A stretch of 64,000 nucleotides of DNA from Thalassomonas haliotis (GTDB lineage Bacteria; Pseudomonadota; Gammaproteobacteria; Enterobacterales; Alteromonadaceae), in assembly GCF_028657945.1 (NCBI RefSeq), contig NZ_CP059693.1, positions 434,001 to 498,000 on the forward strand. The letters are read 5' to 3'. The translations under genes were made by a program, and so were the position numbers. The notes under the pieces were generated by a model. That model was not told the origin of the DNA, did no database searches, and saw only the letters and a program-made list of their open reading frames with translations. Positions 36,178-46,631 of this stretch are shown here, in pieces. Every line of letters starts with the position of its first letter. Position 1 is the first letter of the stretch.

Positions 36178-37764
36178 ATGCCTTCAGCAAGACCTGTAGA
36201 AAAGTTACCGGTAAAATTAGCCGATTGTTTGCCCTTGCCTGCCTATAGCGGCGGGCAGGTCAAAGACAATGAAGCAAAAGTTGCCGCCACACAGGGCATT
36301 GAAATGTATGCCCTGATGGAAAGCGCCGGCGGCGCCGTTTTTTCCCTGCTGCGCTTCTTATGGCCAAAAGCGGCCAAAGTGCTGGTGCTTTGCGGCAAAG
36401 GCAATAACGGCGGAGATGGTTTTATTTGTGCCCGGCTGTTGCACCGTTCAGGCATTGAGGTTGTGGTGTTAACTTCTGTAGCCAAAAACAAGTTGCAGGG
36501 GGATGCCCTTACGGCCTATTTGCAGCTTGAGCAAAGTGGTGTTGAAGTGAACCATGGTGGAGAATTGGCTCTTGCAGATTATATACAAGGGGACAGCAGT
36601 GCCGGGGTTATTGTCGATAGCTTGTTTGGCATAGGATTTCGCGGTCAACTCAGGCAAGACAGCGAAGCTTTGATTCGTGCCGTCAATGGCCATAAGGCAA
36701 AAGTGCTCAGTGTTGACCTGCCATCCGGCCTGTCTGCTGATAGCGGCACAGTCAATCCTGTCGCCGTATCGGCAGATGTGACAGTGACCTTTATCGCTCT
36801 CAAGCAAGGACTGTTAACCGGGCAGGCGGCAGATTATGTCGGTCGCATATACTTTGCTGACCTGGAGCTGGGGCAGGCTTTTTCGGCGCAGGTAGGCTCA
36901 GCGCATTTTATACAGAGCAGACAGCGGCTGCCGGCACTGGAGCCGGTATCGGCCCTTCGTCATAAAAGTTCTCCGGGACTGGTGCTGGCCATCGGCGGCA
37001 ATACCATGATGCCCGGCGCCATCCGGCTGGCGGGGGAGGCGGCATTAAGGTGCGGCGCTTCTATGCTTGCTGTGGCCTGTCACCGGGAAAACCGGAACCG
37101 GGTTTTTAACGGCCGTCCGGAAATGATGCTGGCGCCGGATCGGGCGGATGAGTTGGCCCGCTCAGCCGTGCTTGCTAAAGCAAAGGTTTTGATCCTGGGA
37201 CCGGGACTTGGCCGGGATCACTGGGCACAACATTTGTTTGATTTTGCCATCGCGCAGCCGCTTGCCTGTGTGATTGATGCCGACGCCCTGTATATGTTAC
37301 GGCAGGCCCGGCAACAGGGGGGGGTGCCCGATAGCGGAAAAATCCGGGTACTGACTCCCCATAACGCAGAAGCCGCCTGTTTACTCGGCTGTACAGTCGA
37401 TGAGGTCAACCGGGATCGTTTTGCCGCGGTTAAAGCCATTGCCCGTCAATACCAGGGAGTTTGTCTGCTCAAGGGGCCGGGCACCCTGATTTCTGACGGA
37501 AAAACCGTATGGATTAACGCTTGTGGCAACCCGGGTATGGCAACGGGTGGCATGGGTGATGTATTATCAGGCATAATAGCGGCCATGTTATTGCAGCTTA
37601 ACGAGCCTTTAGATGCCGTACGGCTGGCGGCATACCTTCACGGGCAGGCCGGAGATAATATAGTCGCAAAACAGGGGCAGCGGGGTTTGCTGGCCAGTGA
37701 TTTATTTCCCGAACTTCTGCACCTGGTTAACCATTATCAAGTTGGCGGCGGGGCGGAGAGTTAA
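36178..37764 (+). CDS. nnr: bifunctional NAD(P)H-hydrate repair enzyme (epimerase + dehydratase)
   Basis: Repairs hydrated NADH and NADPH. The N-terminal epimerase domain (about 10-225) has LCGKGNNGGDGF and DSLFGIGFRG. The C-terminal ADP-dependent dehydratase domain (about 235-525) has VLAIGGNTMMPGA and the nucleotide-binding GNPGMATGGMGDVLSG. A GTG at 36169 lies too close to AAAGGA, so the ATG at 36178 (528 residues) is preferred. tsaE follows 22 bases later, keeping the E. coli order. Confidence 0.94.
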   Translation: MPSARPVEKLPVKLADCLPLPAYSGGQVKDNEAKVAATQGIEMYALMESAGGAVFSLLRFLWPKAAKVLVLCGKGNNGGDGFICARLLHRSGIEVVVLTSVAKNKLQGDALTAYLQLEQSGVEVNHGGELALADYIQGDSSAGVIVDSLFGIGFRGQLRQDSEALIRAVNGHKAKVLSVDLPSGLSADSGTVNPVAVSADVTVTFIALKQGLLTGQAADYVGRIYFADLELGQAFSAQVGSAHFIQSRQRLPALEPVSALRHKSSPGLVLAIGGNTMMPGAIRLAGEAALRCGASMLAVACHRENRNRVFNGRPEMMLAPDRADELARSAVLAKAKVLILGPGLGRDHWAQHLFDFAIAQPLACVIDADALYMLRQARQQGGVPDSGKIRVLTPHNAEAACLLGCTVDEVNRDRFAAVKAIARQYQGVCLLKGPGTLISDGKTVWINACGNPGMATGGMGDVLSGIIAAMLLQLNEPLDAVRLAAYLHGQAGDNIVAKQGQRGLLASDLFPELLHLVNHYQVGGGAES

Positions 37765-37786
37765 TAATGAGTTTGATAAAGAGTTA

Positions 37787-38266
37787 ATGAAAACAATAGA
37801 TTATGATTTAGCCGATGAACAGGCGACGGTTGCTTTAGGTACGGCATTGGCGGGGGCTATCCGGCAGCTGCAGGGGCAAGGTTTTGTAGCTTATCTTAAC
37901 GGCGAGCTGGGCGCGGGTAAAACCACCCTGACCCGGGGGGTTGTCCGTGGCATGGGCCACAAGGGCAATGTTAAAAGTCCGACTTATACCTTAGTCGAGC
38001 CGTATGAGCTGGCTGGCTGGCAGGTGTATCATTTTGACCTCTACCGGCTGGCAGATCCGGAAGAGCTGGAATATATGGGCATACGGGATTATTTTGCCGC
38101 CCATTGCTGCAGTTTTATCGAGTGGCCGGAAAAAGGGCAGGGTCTGCTGCCGCAAGCGGATGTTACGATAGACTTGGCCTATGTCGGCGAACAACGTAAA
38201 GTCACTTTGGCTGCCCGCAGCAGCACGGGTAACTATGTATTAGCTGAACTGGAAAAAACTTATTAG
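37787..38266 (+). CDS. tsaE: tRNA threonylcarbamoyladenosine biosynthesis ATPase TsaE
   Basis: A 159-residue P-loop ATPase needed with TsaB and TsaD for t6A formation in tRNA. The Walker A motif is GELGAGKTTL, followed by SPTYTLVEPYE and HFDLYRLADPEELEYMG. The frame is open upstream to 37697, overlapping nnr, but the family N-terminus and length fit the ATG at 37787. It lies between nnr and amiB, as in E. coli. Confidence 0.95.
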   Translation: MKTIDYDLADEQATVALGTALAGAIRQLQGQGFVAYLNGELGAGKTTLTRGVVRGMGHKGNVKSPTYTLVEPYELAGWQVYHFDLYRLADPEELEYMGIRDYFAAHCCSFIEWPEKGQGLLPQADVTIDLAYVGEQRKVTLAARSSTGNYVLAELEKTY

Positions 38267-38353
38267 GACTTTTACAGTGTTAGAGTCTTTTTTAAGGGCT
38301 TTACTTAAGCTTTTAAAAGTGGCTCTTGTTAAAGGAAACAGGGTTATAAATTG

Positions 38354-39673
38354 ATGTTCGCTGGATTAAAAATACGATATCTGCTCTCGGTGGTCTTGCT
38401 CTGGATGAGCTTGTGTTCGGTGAGTTATGCCGTCAATAAAATTGAGGGTATCCGGGTATGGCCTGCCCCGGAAAATACCCGGATTGTTTTTGATTTAAAG
38501 CACAAGCCCGATTACAGCTATTTCAGTTTGTCCGGTCCGCAGCGTTTAGTGATCGATTTTAAAAACAGCCAGAATACCGTCTTGCTCCATACCCTGGCGG
38601 CGAAAGATAAACGGATCAAGCGTTTTCGCACCAGTAAATCTAAGAAAAAAGGCGCAACCAGGTTAGTACTTGAGTTGGCCAAATCCTATCAGCTGACGGT
38701 TTTTCCCCTGGCACCGGCGGGGCAATATGGCCACCGCCTGGTGGTGGATTTACACGATAAAGAAAGTAAAAAGCGCGTTGTTAAGGCGGTTGGCGATAAG
38801 AAAAGAGATATTATTATCGGTATCGATGCCGGTCACGGCGGTGAAGATCCCGGCTCGATCGGCGGTTACGGCACTTATGAAAAACAGGTCACTTTAGCCA
38901 TTGCCAAGCGCTTACAGACCTTGATCAACAAGCAAAAAGGCTTTAAAGCCGTGATGACCCGCAGCGGGGATTATTATGTACACTTAAACCGCCGCACTCA
39001 GATAGCCCGGCAAAATCAGGTCGACTTTTTGATCTCTATTCATGCGGACGCCTTTCGCACACCGCAGCCGAACGGGGCTTCTGTCTGGGTTGCCCTTCAC
39101 TCCCGGGTGGAGTCCGAATTATCCCGCTGGCTGGTAAACCGGGAGAAAAATTCAGAATTACTCGGCGGCGGCGGCGGGGTGATCAAAAATACCGCCGATG
39201 ATAACCTGGCGATCACTTTGGCGGATATGAATAAAGAACATTCATTGGAAATGAGCTTAAGCCTGGCCAGTGATGTTATCAGTAAGTTGAAAAAAGTCAC
39301 TAAGATGCATAAAAAGTCGCCTCAGCATGCCAGTTTGGCGGTGTTAAAGGCCTCGGATATTCCGTCAATTTTGGTGGAAACCGGCTTTATCTCCAATCAT
39401 AAAGAAGAGAAAAACCTGAAAACCGCTGCTTTCCAGCAGAAGCTGGCCGAGGCGATTTCTAACGGCGTACGTCAGTATTTCCTGCAAAACCCGCCTAAAG
39501 ACTCTTATCTGGCATCCGTTGGTTTTACCCGGCATAAGGTTTCCAGCGGAGAATCTTTGTCGCTGTTGGCGCAAAGGTACCGGGTGTCTGTCGGCCAGTT
39601 AAAATCTGTTAACAACCTGACCAGTAATGTGGTCAGGATAGGACAAACCTTGAAAATTCCCCGGGCGGATTAA
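38354..39673 (+). CDS. amiB: N-acetylmuramoyl-L-alanine amidase AmiB (AMIN-amidase-LysM)
   Basis: A 439-residue periplasmic amidase that splits septal peptidoglycan. A signal peptide (about 1-27) is followed by an AMIN domain (about 30-130), an amidase_3 domain (about 155-385) beginning IGIDAGHGGEDPG with the zinc His and Glu and containing ISIHADAF, and one C-terminal LysM (HKVSSGESLSLLAQRYRVS). I use the ATG at 38354, not the TTG just before it. EnvC, its likely activator, is encoded at 12662. mutL starts 5 bases after its stop. Confidence 0.95.
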   Translation: MFAGLKIRYLLSVVLLWMSLCSVSYAVNKIEGIRVWPAPENTRIVFDLKHKPDYSYFSLSGPQRLVIDFKNSQNTVLLHTLAAKDKRIKRFRTSKSKKKGATRLVLELAKSYQLTVFPLAPAGQYGHRLVVDLHDKESKKRVVKAVGDKKRDIIIGIDAGHGGEDPGSIGGYGTYEKQVTLAIAKRLQTLINKQKGFKAVMTRSGDYYVHLNRRTQIARQNQVDFLISIHADAFRTPQPNGASVWVALHSRVESELSRWLVNREKNSELLGGGGGVIKNTADDNLAITLADMNKEHSLEMSLSLASDVISKLKKVTKMHKKSPQHASLAVLKASDIPSILVETGFISNHKEEKNLKTAAFQQKLAEAISNGVRQYFLQNPPKDSYLASVGFTRHKVSSGESLSLLAQRYRVSVGQLKSVNNLTSNVVRIGQTLKIPRAD

Positions 39674-39678
39674 GATAA

Positions 39679-41727
39679 ATGAACAATATTGAAATTTTAC
39701 CGGCGCGCCTGGCTAACCAGATTGCGGCGGGTGAAGTAGTGGAACGTCCGGCGTCGGTGATTAAAGAATTGATCGAAAACAGCCTGGATGCCGGCGCCAG
39801 CAAAATCGTGATCGAGGTGGAAAAAGGCGGTATCAAAAAACTGCGTATTTCTGATAACGGCAGCGGTATTGTTAAAGAGGAGCTGACCCTGGCCCTGAGC
39901 CGTCATGCCACCAGTAAAATTAAAGATTTAAGGGATCTCGAAGGCATTGCCAGCCTGGGCTTTCGCGGCGAAGCCCTGGCCAGTATCAGCTCGGTCTCCC
40001 GTCTGACTTTGACCTCTAAACCCAAAACGCAGGAAACCGCCTGGCAGGCCAGTGCCGAAGGCCGGGATATGAAAGTATCGGTTCAGCCGGCGGCCCATCC
40101 CGACGGCACCACCATAGAAGTGAACGATCTGTTTTTTAATACCCCTGCCAGGCGCAAATTTTTGCGCACGGAAAAAACAGAGTTTAATCATATTGATGAA
40201 ATTATCCGCCGCATCGCCCTGGCCCGGTTTGATGTTGCCTTTACCCTGAGCCATAACGGTAAAATGGTGCGTCAGTATCGGGTTGCCCGGGATAAGTCCT
40301 ATTATGATAAGCGGGTGGCTTTGGTGTGCGGTCAGCGATTTCTTGAGCATGCGGTGAAAGTCGACTGTCAGCACGGCGATTTGCACTTGTGGGGCTGGCT
40401 CGGCAAACCCAGCTTTTACCGCAGCCAAAATGACCTTTGTTACAGCTATGTCAATGGCCGTATGATGCGGGATAAGCTAATCAACCATGCCATACGCCAG
40501 GCCTATGCCGACTTATTGCCTCTTGAGGGTTATCCTGCCTTTGTCTTATTTTTAACCCTAGATCACCGTGAGGTGGATGTTAATGTCCATCCCGCCAAGC
40601 ATGAGGTGAGGTTTCATCAGGGGCGTTATGTTCATGACTTTATTTATTCCGTGTGCCAGCGGGCGCTTCAGGAACAAGCGGAATTAGTTGTGCCTGAAAC
40701 CGGGGAGATTGTTTACGGGACTGATAATCGCGGGGCAGACAGTTCTGGGGTAGAAAGTGTCGGGGTAGAGAGTGTCGGGGTAGAGAGCGTCGGGGTAGAG
40801 AGCGTCGGGGTAGAGAGTGGCGGAAATAGCGGTGAAATCGATAACCGGGAAACCGGCACCTATGGCGCGATAACTCCTGTTAATGCGACCCCGGAACAGC
40901 TTGCTTCTACCGGTAGCTCTTTTGGAGGCGGCCAGCAGGTAAACTCATCCTCGGGTCAATACACACCCATTCACCACAATGATGGTGAACGCGCTTATGT
41001 TAAACCTTTAACGCCGCTGGGCAGCCATCAGGGAGCTTATGGCGCTGGGGGAGCGGGGCAAAGAGTATCGTCGCCAAGAGCAACGCCGTCCGCCGGGGCG
41101 GTGAAAAATTATCAGCAATTAATGACTGCTTATGATGGCGCGGAAACCAGGGAAACTGGCGTGCAGGGAAAAGAATTGCCGGTACGCCTGGTCTTTTTTA
41201 AGGATCCTGAATATGCGGTTATCACCTTAAACGAAACATTACGCCTGTTGTCATTAAAGGCTCTGGCACAAGCGGTCAATCTGGTATCGCTTGAGCAGCG
41301 CTGGCAGCAGGGCTTGATCCGCCAGCCGCTGTTATTGCCGGTTCAGTTGAGTCTGTCCCCGCAGCAGTTTGCTTTTGCCGGAAATTACCAGCAGGCGTTA
41401 GCCCAGGCAGGGATAATTATTACCTTTGGCGATAATAACCGGGTACAAATCCGGGAATTTCCGGCTATGCTCAGAGAAAAAGATGTCAGTGCAAGTTTAT
41501 TATCTCTGTTGTCTTATTTACAGGCATTGCCACAAGCGGATGAATTAACGCCAGAGCAGTGGCGGCAGGGGATAGCCAAGGTTATGTTAGCAGAAAGTTT
41601 TACCGAAAACAGCGCCCGGGAATTGTTGTTTCAGGCACAATCTGTGCTGTGTGGGAAATTAGAAGCGCAGTTGCTCTTGAATTCTGTAGAGCTAGACCTT
41701 ACATCTGCAATAAGTCAGTTAGGTTAA
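39679..41727 (+). CDS. mutL: DNA mismatch repair protein MutL
   Basis: A 682-residue MutL that couples MutS mismatch recognition to strand excision. The N-terminal GHKL ATPase has [23 protein letters not shown] and [10 protein letters not shown]. The C-terminal dimerisation domain (about 500-680) lacks the DQHA endonuclease motif, as in species that use MutH. The linker between them is long, and near residues 354-381 contains tandem Val-Gly-Val-Glu-Ser repeats. It is 5 bases after amiB and 7 before miaA, within the conserved superoperon. Confidence 0.97.
   Translation: MNNIEILPARLANQIAAGEVVERPASVIKELIENSLDAGASKIVIEVEKGGIKKLRISDNGSGIVKEELTLALSRHATSKIKDLRDLEGIASLGFRGEALASISSVSRLTLTSKPKTQETAWQASAEGRDMKVSVQPAAHPDGTTIEVNDLFFNTPARRKFLRTEKTEFNHIDEIIRRIALARFDVAFTLSHNGKMVRQYRVARDKSYYDKRVALVCGQRFLEHAVKVDCQHGDLHLWGWLGKPSFYRSQNDLCYSYVNGRMMRDKLINHAIRQAYADLLPLEGYPAFVLFLTLDHREVDVNVHPAKHEVRFHQGRYVHDFIYSVCQRALQEQAELVVPETGEIVYGTDNRGADSSGVESVGVESVGVESVGVESVGVESGGNSGEIDNRETGTYGAITPVNATPEQLASTGSSFGGGQQVNSSSGQYTPIHHNDGERAYVKPLTPLGSHQGAYGAGGAGQRVSSPRATPSAGAVKNYQQLMTAYDGAETRETGVQGKELPVRLVFFKDPEYAVITLNETLRLLSLKALAQAVNLVSLEQRWQQGLIRQPLLLPVQLSLSPQQFAFAGNYQQALAQAGIIITFGDNNRVQIREFPAMLREKDVSASLLSLLSYLQALPQADELTPEQWRQGIAKVMLAESFTENSARELLFQAQSVLCGKLEAQLLLNSVELDLTSAISQLG
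40747..40820 (+). repeat. 15-bp in-frame tandem repeat in the mutL linker
   Basis: About five nearly identical copies of a GTCGGGGTAGAGAGC-like unit encode Val-Gly-Val-Glu-Ser. They lie in the disordered linker joining the ATPase and dimerisation domains. Expansion or contraction by whole units keeps the frame. Confidence 0.9.
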
Positions 41728-41734
41728 GTGTTTT

Positions 41735-42688
41735 ATGTCATCGAGTTCTAAACAGCCCCCCGTTATTTGTTTAATGGGGCCGACCGCGTCTGGAAAAACG
41801 GCACTTGCCATGGCGCTCCATGATGCTTTGCCCTGTGATATTATCAGTGTCGATTCGGCCCTGATATACCGGGATATGGATATAGGCACGGCGAAACCGA
41901 GTGCGGAAGAATTAATCGCTTACCCCCATAAGCTGGTGGATATCCGCGATGCCGCCCAGGTTTATTCGGCGGCGGACTTTTGTAAAGATGCTTTGGCTGA
42001 AATTGAAAAAAGCCGGGCGAATAATCGTATTCCGCTGTTAGTTGGCGGCACTATGATGTATTTTAAAAGTTTAGTGCAGGGGATTTCTCCGTTGCCGCAG
42101 GCGGATGCGGATGTACGCCGGGATATTGAAGCCCAGGCGAAGCAGTTTGGCTGGGAACATATGCATCAGCAATTAATGCAAATTGACCCGGTGGCGGCAG
42201 AGCGTATTCATCCCAACGACCCGCAGCGGCTGACGCGGGCATTGGAAGTACACCGCCTGACGGGAAACACTTTGACACAATTAATTGAAATAAAAGGTGC
42301 TACCCTGCAAGGGGATGTTTTACAATTTGCCATTGCACCGGCAGAGCGTAAAACCTTACACGATCGTATAGCATTACGATATCAACAAATGATCACAGAA
42401 GGATTTGAGCAAGAAGTTATTAAGTTAAAACAACGAAGTGATTTACATGAAAATCTACCTTCCATTCGTTGTGTAGGTTATCGTCAAATGTGGCAATATC
42501 TTGATGGCGAGTTTGATCATGAAGAAATGGTTTTTCGTGGCATTTGCGCCACCCGGCAGCTGGCGAAGCGTCAGTTGACCTGGTTAAGAAGCTGGCCGGA
42601 TCTAACCTGGTTAGAAATGGAAGATGAAACAAATTTACAACAAGTTTTATCAGCAGTGAGCAATCTAGACACATTGATGTATAATTAG
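41735..42688 (+). CDS. miaA: tRNA dimethylallyltransferase
   Basis: Adds a dimethylallyl group to A37 of tRNAs reading UNN codons. The 317-residue protein has the P-loop [12 protein letters not shown], the [17 protein letters not shown] segment binding substrate, and the [14 protein letters not shown] block of the tRNA-binding region. It overlaps the conserved order mutL-miaA-hfq. Confidence 0.97.
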   Translation: MSSSSKQPPVICLMGPTASGKTALAMALHDALPCDIISVDSALIYRDMDIGTAKPSAEELIAYPHKLVDIRDAAQVYSAADFCKDALAEIEKSRANNRIPLLVGGTMMYFKSLVQGISPLPQADADVRRDIEAQAKQFGWEHMHQQLMQIDPVAAERIHPNDPQRLTRALEVHRLTGNTLTQLIEIKGATLQGDVLQFAIAPAERKTLHDRIALRYQQMITEGFEQEVIKLKQRSDLHENLPSIRCVGYRQMWQYLDGEFDHEEMVFRGICATRQLAKRQLTWLRSWPDLTWLEMEDETNLQQVLSAVSNLDTLMYN

Positions 42689-42754
42689 GCTAGTTAATCG
42701 GTAACCGGTTAATAAAAAACAATTTTTATCGACAATAACAAAAGGGGCCAGAGA

Positions 42755-43012
42755 ATGGCAAAAGGGCAATCGTTACAAGACCCATTTTTGAATGCTTTAC
42801 GTCGTGACCGCATTCCAGTAGCAATCTATTTAGTTAACGGCATTAAGCTTCAGGGACAAGTTGAATCATTTGATCAGTTTGTTATTTTACTGAAAAATAC
42901 CGTCAGTCAAATGGTATATAAGCATGCTATCTCTACGGTAGTACCTTCTCGTGCGGTAACGACTATGCCGGCACAAGGTCAGGCTGAATTTAATCAATCA
43001 TCGGACGCTTAA
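42755..43012 (+). CDS. hfq: RNA chaperone Hfq
   Basis: An 85-residue Sm-like protein that pairs small RNAs with mRNAs. Sm1 begins [20 protein letters not shown], and Sm2 has the signature [11 protein letters not shown]. The C-terminal tail is short, about 20 residues beyond the Sm core, compared with the longer E. coli tail. AAAGGGG precedes the ATG. hflX follows after 33 bases. Confidence 0.98.
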   Translation: MAKGQSLQDPFLNALRRDRIPVAIYLVNGIKLQGQVESFDQFVILLKNTVSQMVYKHAISTVVPSRAVTTMPAQGQAEFNQSSDA

Positions 43013-43045
43013 TGGTGATATTTAGTCTTTTCAGGCGCTGCTCAT

Positions 43046-44332
43046 TTGTTTGATCGTTATCAGGCGGGTGAGCAGGCGATACTTGTTCATGTAGATTTTC
43101 CGGACGAAAGCTCGCGCGAAGACCTGCAAGAATTTAAAATGCTGGTGTCTTCTGCCGGGGTCAGTGAACTGGCCGTGGTCAGCGGCAAGCGTAATACGCC
43201 GCATCCCAAGTATTTTGTTGGCAGTGGTAAGGCGCAGGAAATCGCAGATGCGGTAGCGCTTTATGACGCCAACGTGATTTTATTTAACCATAGTTTATCT
43301 CCCTCCCAGGAAAAACATATCGAAGCCTTGTGTCAGTGCCGGGTTGTCGACCGCACGACCTTGATCCTGGATATCTTTGCCCAGCGGGCCAGGACCCATG
43401 AGGGTAAATTACAGGTTGAGCTGGCACAGTTGCGCCATCTCAGCAGCCGTTTGATCCGCGGCTGGACCCATTTGGAGCGGCAAAAAGGCGGCATAGGTTT
43501 ACGTGGCCCGGGGGAAACCCAGCTGGAAACCGACCGCCGGTTGTTGCGCGAGCGCATGAATAATATTCTTAAGCGCCTTGATAAAGTGGAAAAACAGCGG
43601 CAGCAGGGGCGGCGCTCCCGTACCCGGGCGGAAATCCCGACCATTTCCCTGGTGGGCTATACCAATGCCGGCAAGTCAACCTTGTTTAACCGCTTAACAG
43701 ATGCCGACGTTTATGCGGCAGATCAGCTTTTTGCGACACTCGACCCTACCTTGCGTAAAATCGAAGTGGAAGATGTTGGCCGGGTGATCCTGGCAGATAC
43801 CGTAGGTTTTATCCGTCACTTACCTCATGATCTGGTGGCGGCGTTTAAGGCGACGCTTACGGAAACCCGGGAAGCGGAACTTCTGCTGCACGTGGTGGAT
43901 ATTTCCGACGAACGCCGCAGTGAAAATATCGATCAGGTGACGGATGTGCTGACGGAAATCGAGGCACATGAGGTTCCCCAACTGCTGATCTGTAATAAAA
44001 TTGATAATTTGCATGATATTGAGCCGAGAATTGACCGGGATGAAAACGGTTTGCCGGTTCGGGTATGGTTGTCGGCCCAGGCAAATATCGGCATAGATTT
44101 ATTTTTTCAGGCGCTGGCGGAACGCTTAGGGCGCCAGATAGTGCGTCACAGCCTGAAAATTCCCCCTGCGGCAGGAAAACTGCGGGGTATGCTTTATCAG
44201 CTTAATTGTATCGCTGATGAGCATTTTGACGAACAGGGGAATTGTCTGGTGGATGTAAAACTGCCGGCCCGGGAATGGAATCGATTAATAAAACAGGATA
44301 AAGCGGGCTTAGAACGCTTTATTGAAAACTAA
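43046..44332 (+). CDS. hflX: GTPase HflX
   Basis: A ribosome-binding GTPase that splits stalled or heat-damaged ribosomes. The 428-residue protein has the N-terminal HflX domain (MFDRYQAGEQAILVH), the GWTHLERQKGGIGLRGPGE glycine-rich segment and the G motifs GYTNAGKSTL, DTVGF and NKID. The start is TTG: no ATG is near, and the family N-terminus MFDRY-x-AGE begins exactly there. The upstream ribosome binding site is weak. Confidence 0.96.
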   Translation: MFDRYQAGEQAILVHVDFPDESSREDLQEFKMLVSSAGVSELAVVSGKRNTPHPKYFVGSGKAQEIADAVALYDANVILFNHSLSPSQEKHIEALCQCRVVDRTTLILDIFAQRARTHEGKLQVELAQLRHLSSRLIRGWTHLERQKGGIGLRGPGETQLETDRRLLRERMNNILKRLDKVEKQRQQGRRSRTRAEIPTISLVGYTNAGKSTLFNRLTDADVYAADQLFATLDPTLRKIEVEDVGRVILADTVGFIRHLPHDLVAAFKATLTETREAELLLHVVDISDERRSENIDQVTDVLTEIEAHEVPQLLICNKIDNLHDIEPRIDRDENGLPVRVWLSAQANIGIDLFFQALAERLGRQIVRHSLKIPPAAGKLRGMLYQLNCIADEHFDEQGNCLVDVKLPAREWNRLIKQDKAGLERFIEN

Positions 44333-44376
44333 CTGACTGATATATTAGCAGCAATTGCAATTTAGCGGAGACCATC

Positions 44377-45525
44377 ATGGCTTGGAATGAACCGGGGAAT
44401 AATGATAAAGATCCCTGGAAAAATAAGGGTGGCAGTAATCAGGGTCCACCAGATTTGGACGACTTACTTAAAGACCTGGGTCAAAAAGTAAGCGGTGTCT
44501 TTGGCGGAAAATCATCCGGCAGCGGCGGCTCGGGAAAAAGTTTTTCCAGTGTCGGCATTGGCCTGGCCTTGATTATTGCGGTATTGGTATATGCCTTTAG
44601 CGGTTTTTATACCATAAAAGAAGCCGAGCAGGGCATAGTGTTACGTTTTGGCCAGTATGCCGGTACGGTTGATCCCGGCCTGCGCTGGAAGTGGACTTTT
44701 GCTGAACGCATTATTCCCGTGGATATGCAAACCACGCGGGATTTACCTGCTGCAGGTTTTATGCTGACCCAGGATGAAAACGTGGTGCGGGTGGAAATGC
44801 AGGTGCAGTACCGGGTAGTTGATGCCCGCAACTATGTCTTTAGCGTGACCGATGCCGACGACAGTTTAAGCCAGTCCCTGGACAGCGCCCTGCGTTATGT
44901 CGTTGGCCATGCGGCTATGGATGATATCCTCACCAGTGGCCGCGAGACCGTGCGTCAGTCGGTATGGCAAGAGCTGGAAAAAATTATCGAGCCTTATCAT
45001 TTAGGTTTGATCGTGGTTGACGTTAACTTTAAAGACGCCCGTCCGCCGGAAGAAGTGAAAGACGCATTTGATGATGCCATTTCGGCACAGGAAGATGAAG
45101 TACGTTTTTTACGTGAAGCGGAAGCTTATGCCCGCGGCATAGAGCCGCGTGCCCGTGGCCGGGTGAAACGTATGGAACAGGAAGCCCTGGCATACAAACA
45201 GCAAACCATCCTGGATGCCGAAGGTGCCGTGGCCCGTTTTGAGAAAATTTTACCTGAATACCAGGCGGCGCCAACAGTGACCCGTCAACGCATGTATCTG
45301 ACGACGATGGAAAATGTCTACAGCAATACCAGCAAGGTGATGGTGGATGTTGATGGCGGCAATAACATGATGTATCTGCCTTTGGATAAGATCATCCAGC
45401 AGCAGAGCAGCGGACAGCGCATAATTCCTCAGGCGACGACCGGCTTAGGTCAGCAACCGGTATCGACCAATACTAAACCATCCACTTCCGGTCGTTCAGA
45501 TCGCTTCAGCAGCGGGAGAAACTAA
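44377..45525 (+). CDS. hflK: FtsH modulator, membrane protein HflK
   Basis: A 382-residue band-7/SPFH protein of the HflKC complex that surrounds and restrains the FtsH protease. The cytosolic N-terminus is Gly/Asn-rich (EPGNNDKDPWKNKG), one transmembrane helix lies at about 62-82, then the periplasmic SPFH domain starts YTIKEAEQGIVLRFG. The C-terminal tail is Gln/Ser/Thr rich. hflC starts 3 bases after its stop. Confidence 0.96.
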   Translation: MAWNEPGNNDKDPWKNKGGSNQGPPDLDDLLKDLGQKVSGVFGGKSSGSGGSGKSFSSVGIGLALIIAVLVYAFSGFYTIKEAEQGIVLRFGQYAGTVDPGLRWKWTFAERIIPVDMQTTRDLPAAGFMLTQDENVVRVEMQVQYRVVDARNYVFSVTDADDSLSQSLDSALRYVVGHAAMDDILTSGRETVRQSVWQELEKIIEPYHLGLIVVDVNFKDARPPEEVKDAFDDAISAQEDEVRFLREAEAYARGIEPRARGRVKRMEQEALAYKQQTILDAEGAVARFEKILPEYQAAPTVTRQRMYLTTMENVYSNTSKVMVDVDGGNNMMYLPLDKIIQQQSSGQRIIPQATTGLGQQPVSTNTKPSTSGRSDRFSSGRN

Positions 45526-45528
45526 GCA

Positions 45529-46416
45529 ATGAAGAATTTTACCATAGCGGTTCTCGCCCTGTTGGCGGTATTGGTGGTCTCTTCGGTGTTTGTTATCTCC
45601 GAAGGCGAGCGCGGTATAGTGTTCCAGTTTAAGAAGATCAAGCGTGACAGTAGCAGCGGTGAAATGCTGGTTTATGATCCGGGTCTGCACTTTAAAATTC
45701 CTTTGCTGGAATCGGTAAGAAAATTCGATGCCCGTATCCAGACCCTGGATGAAGCGCCGGATCGTTTTGTGACCGCCGAGAAAAAAGACTTGATGGTCGA
45801 CTCATTTGTTAAATGGCGTATTGTTGATTTCTCAACTTATTACCTGCGTACTTCCGGCTCTATCGAGAATGCCAGGGCGTTGTTAAAGCAAAAAGTGAAT
45901 AACGGCCTGCGTACCGAGTTTGGTACCCGTACCATCAAGGAAATTGTTTCCGGCGACCGCGATGCCATTATGAGCAAGGCGCAGGAAAGTGCTGCCAGCA
46001 GCCAGGATGATCTTGGTATTGAAGTGATTGATGTGCGTATCAAGGCGATCAACCTGCCGACAGAAGTCAGTAACTCTATTTACGAGCGTATGCGTGCTGA
46101 GCGTACTGCGGTTGCGAAAGAGCACAGATCTCAGGGTCAGGAGCAGTCGGAAATTATTCGTGCGACTATCGATGCCAAGGTAACGGTTATGCTGGCAACG
46201 GCCCAGAAAAACGCCCTGGAAATTCGTGGTGAAGGGGATGCATTGGCAGCAAAAGTCTATGCCGACTCTTACAAGAAAGACCCGGAGTTTTTCAACTTCT
46301 TCAGAAGCCTGCAAGCCTATGAAAAAAGCTTTAACAGCAAAAGTGATGTTATGGTGGTTAAACCCGACAGCGACTTCTTTCATTACCTGAAAGACAGTGC
46401 TAAGTCCGGTAAATAA
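45529..46416 (+). CDS. hflC: FtsH modulator, membrane protein HflC
   Basis: The 295-residue partner of HflK. An N-terminal transmembrane helix (about 3-22) is followed by the SPFH domain starting VISEGERGIVFQFKKI, and a long helix with ARE/RAERTAVAKEHRSQG. It is translationally close to hflK, so the pair is made in step. A terminator lies directly after. Confidence 0.96.
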   Translation: MKNFTIAVLALLAVLVVSSVFVISEGERGIVFQFKKIKRDSSSGEMLVYDPGLHFKIPLLESVRKFDARIQTLDEAPDRFVTAEKKDLMVDSFVKWRIVDFSTYYLRTSGSIENARALLKQKVNNGLRTEFGTRTIKEIVSGDRDAIMSKAQESAASSQDDLGIEVIDVRIKAINLPTEVSNSIYERMRAERTAVAKEHRSQGQEQSEIIRATIDAKVTVMLATAQKNALEIRGEGDALAAKVYADSYKKDPEFFNFFRSLQAYEKSFNSKSDVMVVKPDSDFFHYLKDSAKSGK

Positions 46417-46431
46417 GCCCTAACGACAATT

Positions 46432-46465
46432 GCCGGCCAGAAAATCTTAGTGGCCGGCTTTCTCC
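46432..46465 (+). terminator. intrinsic terminator after hflC
   Basis: A perfect 8-bp GC-rich stem GCCGGCCA/TGGCCGGC (46432-46439 with 46451-46458) is followed by a T-rich tract. It ends the hfq-hflXKC part of the superoperon 15 bases after hflC. Confidence 0.8.
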
Positions 46466-46631
46466 TCTTCCCTTCTGCTTTATTATCAAAGCGCCCGGGA
46501 TTAAAAAAATTTTCATATTCTTGTCAAAATCCGGCCTTTTAACGGTTTTCACCTTGTTGTTTCTTCTTAAGTGATTGATACTATATTTTTTATCGGAGTT
46601 CCGCTTAGTATAAGGAAGTAACTTTTTCATT

